A DNA stretch of 6,841 nucleotides from Cyanobacteria bacterium UBA8156 (lineage in GTDB: Bacteria; Cyanobacteriota; Cyanobacteriia; Pseudanabaenales; Pseudanabaenaceae): assembly GCA_003456125.1 (NCBI GenBank), contig DMPD01000300.1:882-7722 (forward strand). The letters are read 5' to 3'. Position 1 is the stretch's first letter, and each line of letters begins with the position of its first letter. Positions 5,356 to 6,841 of this stretch are shown here, piece by piece. The notes under the pieces are model-generated. The model was not told the origin of the DNA. It searched no databases and saw only the letters and a list, made by a program, of their open reading frames with translations. The translations under genes and the position numbers were made by a program.

Positions 5356-5473
5356 ATCTAGGTAGGTTGGGTTAGATGCATTGCGCTCGATCGCTTGAGC
5401 TTGGGAATGGAATCTTGGTAAGGCCGGGTTTGGCGCTCGGCCGGTAGCTCTTCTTTAATTTACCCCCTTTGCC

Positions 5474-6580
5474 CTAGGCTTCGCGCACCCCCAAGCCCAT
5501 GGCGATCGCCAAGGACATGCGTTGGTAGGGCTGCAACTCCCGGTCGGATTTGACGTTGAGCACTTGCAGGGGGTCGACCTGCTCGGTATCGATGCCCAAA
5601 CGTTGCCGGAAAAATTCATCCAGATTTTGGATGCAAGCGCCCGGCCCCGCGATCAGCAGATGCACTACGTCAGCCCCTTGGGTCTGGCCGCAGTGAAAAT
5701 CAATGGAGCGGCGCAATTCATCCGCCAGGTCGCTGAGTACCCGCAGGATGGCGGCATCCCCAGGACTGCCGCCGCCCATCCCGGCCAAACCGGCGGTGTC
5801 CATGGTTTGGATGGGTACCACCAATTCTTGAAGGTCTTCGAGGTTGGTGGTGGCGCGGGGCGGCAGGTTGATGGCTCGCAATTGGGCATTTTGCAGTGTG
5901 GCCGTACCGATCGCCACGGTGCGCGAAAACTGGGGAATGCCGTCCACGGCGATCGTGATTTCGGTGGCTTCGTACTCAATGTCCAGGATGGCGACCCCTT
6001 CCGCCAAAGAGGAAAATCGGGTGAGGCTGGCGTGCAGGGTGCGAATCAGGGCGAAGCTGGTGACTTCGACGATATCGGCATCCAGGTTTGCCACTTGCAA
6101 GGCCTGGAGGTAGGTATCGGTGACTTCTTTGGGGGTGGCCACCATCAACACTTCTTGCCGCTCTACCCCGTCATCGTCGAGGGTGATGCCCAGTTTTTGG
6201 TAGTCCACGTCTGCATCTTCCCGCGGAAACGGCAAGTACAGGCTGGCTTCTTGGTTCAGAATTAAATCCCGCAGCTCTTCGTCGGGAATTTCCGCGGGCA
6301 GTTTGATTAAACGACTTACGGTTTCGCGACCCGGTACCGCTGTTGCGGCTTTCTTGAGCTTGATTTTGTTGGTCGCTAGGAGCTCCCGGATGACTTCCCC
6401 CAACGCGATTGGGTCGGTGATGCGCCCTTCTTCCACCACGCCTTCCGGCAATTCGACCGTAGCATAGTTTGCCAGCTTGTAGGACTGCCCGGTTTGGCGC
6501 ATTTCAACAACGTTGATGCGCTCGGAACCGATTTCAATGCCCAGTCCTTTGGGTTTCCCGCCAAAGATGTTGCCAAACAT
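5474..6580 (-). CDS. pilM: Type IV pilus assembly protein PilM, actin-like
   Basis: PilM is a cytoplasmic actin-fold protein that binds nucleotide and the PilN tail, coupling the motor side to the periplasmic alignment complex. The 368-residue protein is of usual family length. It opens with GLGIEIGSERINVVEM (12-27), the first nucleotide-binding loop, and contains the PilM-type block LPAEIPDEELRDLILNQEASLYLPFP (95-119 region; Pro-Glu-Glu-Leu and Tyr-Leu-Pro-Phe are typical). The second phosphate loop at about 198-207 reads LDIEYEATEI, with Glu where Gly is usual. The adenosine loop at about 309-316 reads LIAGPGAC. A Gly/Ser-rich loop lies at 264-275. There is no membrane segment. The ATG at 6580 fits the conserved N-terminus, though no Shine-Dalgarno motif precedes it. 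It is the first gene after the strong promoter at 6645-6672. Confidence 0.95.
   Translation of the reverse strand: MFGNIFGGKPKGLGIEIGSERINVVEMRQTGQSYKLANYATVELPEGVVEEGRITDPIALGEVIRELLATNKIKLKKAATAVPGRETVSRLIKLPAEIPDEELRDLILNQEASLYLPFPREDADVDYQKLGITLDDDGVERQEVLMVATPKEVTDTYLQALQVANLDADIVEVTSFALIRTLHASLTRFSSLAEGVAILDIEYEATEITIAVDGIPQFSRTVAIGTATLQNAQLRAINLPPRATTNLEDLQELVVPIQTMDTAGLAGMGGGSPGDAAILRVLSDLADELRRSIDFHCGQTQGADVVHLLIAGPGACIQNLDEFFRQRLGIDTEQVDPLQVLNVKSDRELQPYQRMSLAIAMGLGVREA
5502..5509. repeat. HIP1 octamer GCGATCGC
   Basis: A perfect HIP1 copy within GGCGATCGCC near the pilM 3' end, read as Ala-Ile-Ala. Confidence 0.95.
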
Positions 6581-6610
6581 AGGTTTTCGTACGTGGATTT
6601 CGCACGCTAG

Positions 6611-6627
6611 GAGGGAAGTCGTCCCTT
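6611..6627 (-). promoter_or_regulatory. Hairpin in the pilM leader
   Basis: On the minus strand AGGGA (6626-6622) and TCCCT (6616-6612) form a 5-bp stem with a 5-nt loop, extendable by one wobble pair. If transcription starts near 6638, the hairpin lies in the first 30 nt of a roughly 58-nt leader that has no Shine-Dalgarno motif. It could protect the 5' end of the message; it is too short to claim more. Confidence 0.3.
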
Positions 6628-6644
6628 CTTGGGTGGTTGCTGGG

Positions 6645-6672
6645 ATTATAGGATGGCCCTAGACCTTGTCAA
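6645..6672 (-). promoter_or_regulatory. Near-perfect sigma-70 promoter of the pilMNOQ operon
   Basis: On the minus strand TTGACA (6672-6667) and TATAAT (6650-6645) both match the consensus exactly, with a 16-bp spacer, one short of the ideal 17. Transcription would begin near 6638 and run about 58 nt to the pilM ATG at 6580. The promoter begins 18 bp beyond the prepilin peptidase stop codon, so pilMNOQ need not depend on read-through from that gene. An inverted repeat (6674-6690) lies directly upstream of the -35 hexamer. Confidence 0.8.
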
Positions 6673-6673
6673 T

Positions 6674-6690
6674 AGGTTTATGCGTAACCT
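6674..6690. promoter_or_regulatory. Inverted repeat abutting the -35 element
   Basis: AGGTT (6674-6678) and AACCT (6686-6690) form a perfect 5-bp dyad around a 7-nt centre. It fills the space between the prepilin peptidase stop codon and the -35 hexamer of the pilM promoter. Its place suits an activator site; as a terminator for the peptidase gene it lacks a T-run. Confidence 0.35.
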
Positions 6691-6841
6691 TTAATTCAGC
6701 CCAAACCACGCGAAGTATCCCTGGGCGATCGCTTCGCCGTAAAACAAGGCTACTCCCCCCCCGATCGCCAGGAAGGGCCCAAACGGTACCGGTTGCCCCC
6801 GCCCCACTTGCCCCAGGTTCCCCAACACGCCGGCCACGACG
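6691..6841 (-). CDS. pilD: Prepilin peptidase PilD, C-terminal part only
   Basis: Only the last 49 codons and the TAA stop (6693-6691) are in the window; the gene continues beyond base 6841. The fragment contains QPVPFGPFLAIGGGVALFYG, the closing motif of the A24 prepilin peptidase family (Pro-Phe-Gly-Pro-Phe-Leu followed by a small-residue membrane helix), which in these multipass inner-membrane aspartyl proteases marks the last transmembrane segment. The enzyme removes prepilin leader peptides and N-methylates the new N-terminus. The catalytic aspartates lie upstream and cannot be checked. It lies on the same strand as pilMNOQ, which suggests a larger pilus locus. Closely related type II secretion or competence peptidases share this ending, so the symbol rests partly on context. 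Confidence 0.8.
   Translation of the reverse strand, partial: VVAGVLGNLGQVGRGQPVPFGPFLAIGGGVALFYGEAIAQGYFAWFGLN
6725..6732. repeat. HIP1 octamer GCGATCGC
   Basis: A perfect HIP1 copy in the last helix of the prepilin peptidase, read as Ala-Ile-Ala. Confidence 0.95.

Larger units (their letters stand above)
5302..5473. other. pilM-pilN gap with tandem repeat and short inverted repeats
   Basis: This 172-bp gap is long for an operon whose next junction overlaps. It holds the 13-bp tandem repeat (5328-5353), a third TAGGTTG heptamer at 5363-5369 and a short inverted repeat GGCCG/CGGCC (5422-5426 and 5438-5442) about 30 bp after the pilM stop, without a T-run. No gene and no clear promoter are visible. 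Confidence 0.6.

Noticed and set aside
5422..5442. Terminator after pilM
   Set aside because: The GGCCG/CGGCC stem has only five pairs with an 11-nt loop and no T-run follows on the minus strand.
5522..6265. A 247-codon open frame on the plus strand opposite pilM
   Set aside because: It is an antisense shadow of a clear pilM gene, with no start signal and no recognisable protein features.

Overview
The window reads as chromosomal DNA from a cyanobacterium. Six perfect copies of the octamer GCGATCGC (HIP1, the highly iterated palindrome of cyanobacterial genomes) lie in 6.8 kb, where chance predicts about 0.1. The type IV pilus gene set pilM-pilN-pilO-pilQ without a recognisable pilP, and a small Cys4 zinc-ribbon protein of a kind familiar from cyanobacteria, agree with this. 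The DNA is GC-rich and coding-dense. I cannot name the genus.

Layout, left to right. Positions 1-258 are a more AT-rich non-coding stretch with a 12-bp unit repeated three times at the very edge and a 13-bp imperfect direct repeat further in. A small zinc-ribbon gene (259-492, plus strand) follows. It converges, with only 6 bp between stop codons, on the last gene of a long minus-strand cluster. Read 5' to 3' on the minus strand, that cluster is: the last 49 codons of a prepilin peptidase (pilD type, 6841-6691, cut by the window edge); a near-perfect sigma-70 promoter (6645-6672); pilM (6580-5474); a 172-bp gap with a 13-bp tandem repeat that carries two DnaA-box-like nonamers; pilN (5301-4618); pilO (4621-3839, overlapping pilN by 4 bp); a 365-bp gap with two inverted repeats and another 13-bp tandem repeat; pilQ (3473-1116); an 80-bp gap with an imperfect hairpin; and a 178-residue exported protein of unknown function (1035-499).

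Working together: PilD cleaves and methylates prepilins. PilM (cytoplasmic, actin-like) binds the N-terminal tail of PilN. PilN and PilO (single-pass membrane proteins with coiled coils) form the periplasmic alignment subcomplex, and PilQ is the outer-membrane secretin through which the pilus emerges. The exported protein after pilQ may be an accessory factor, but only position and a signal peptide support that.

This is mostly a known system and I found no clear new machine. The points worth a second look are in the gaps and in the details: direct repeats of 12-13 bp with unrelated sequences in three of the four longest non-coding stretches; a DnaA-box pair inside the pil operon; structured RNA between pilO and pilQ where pilP sits in proteobacteria; a PilQ with an apparently AMIN-less N-terminus and a large insert carrying repeated DPxTG-type hairpins; and a PilM with altered actin-fold signature residues.
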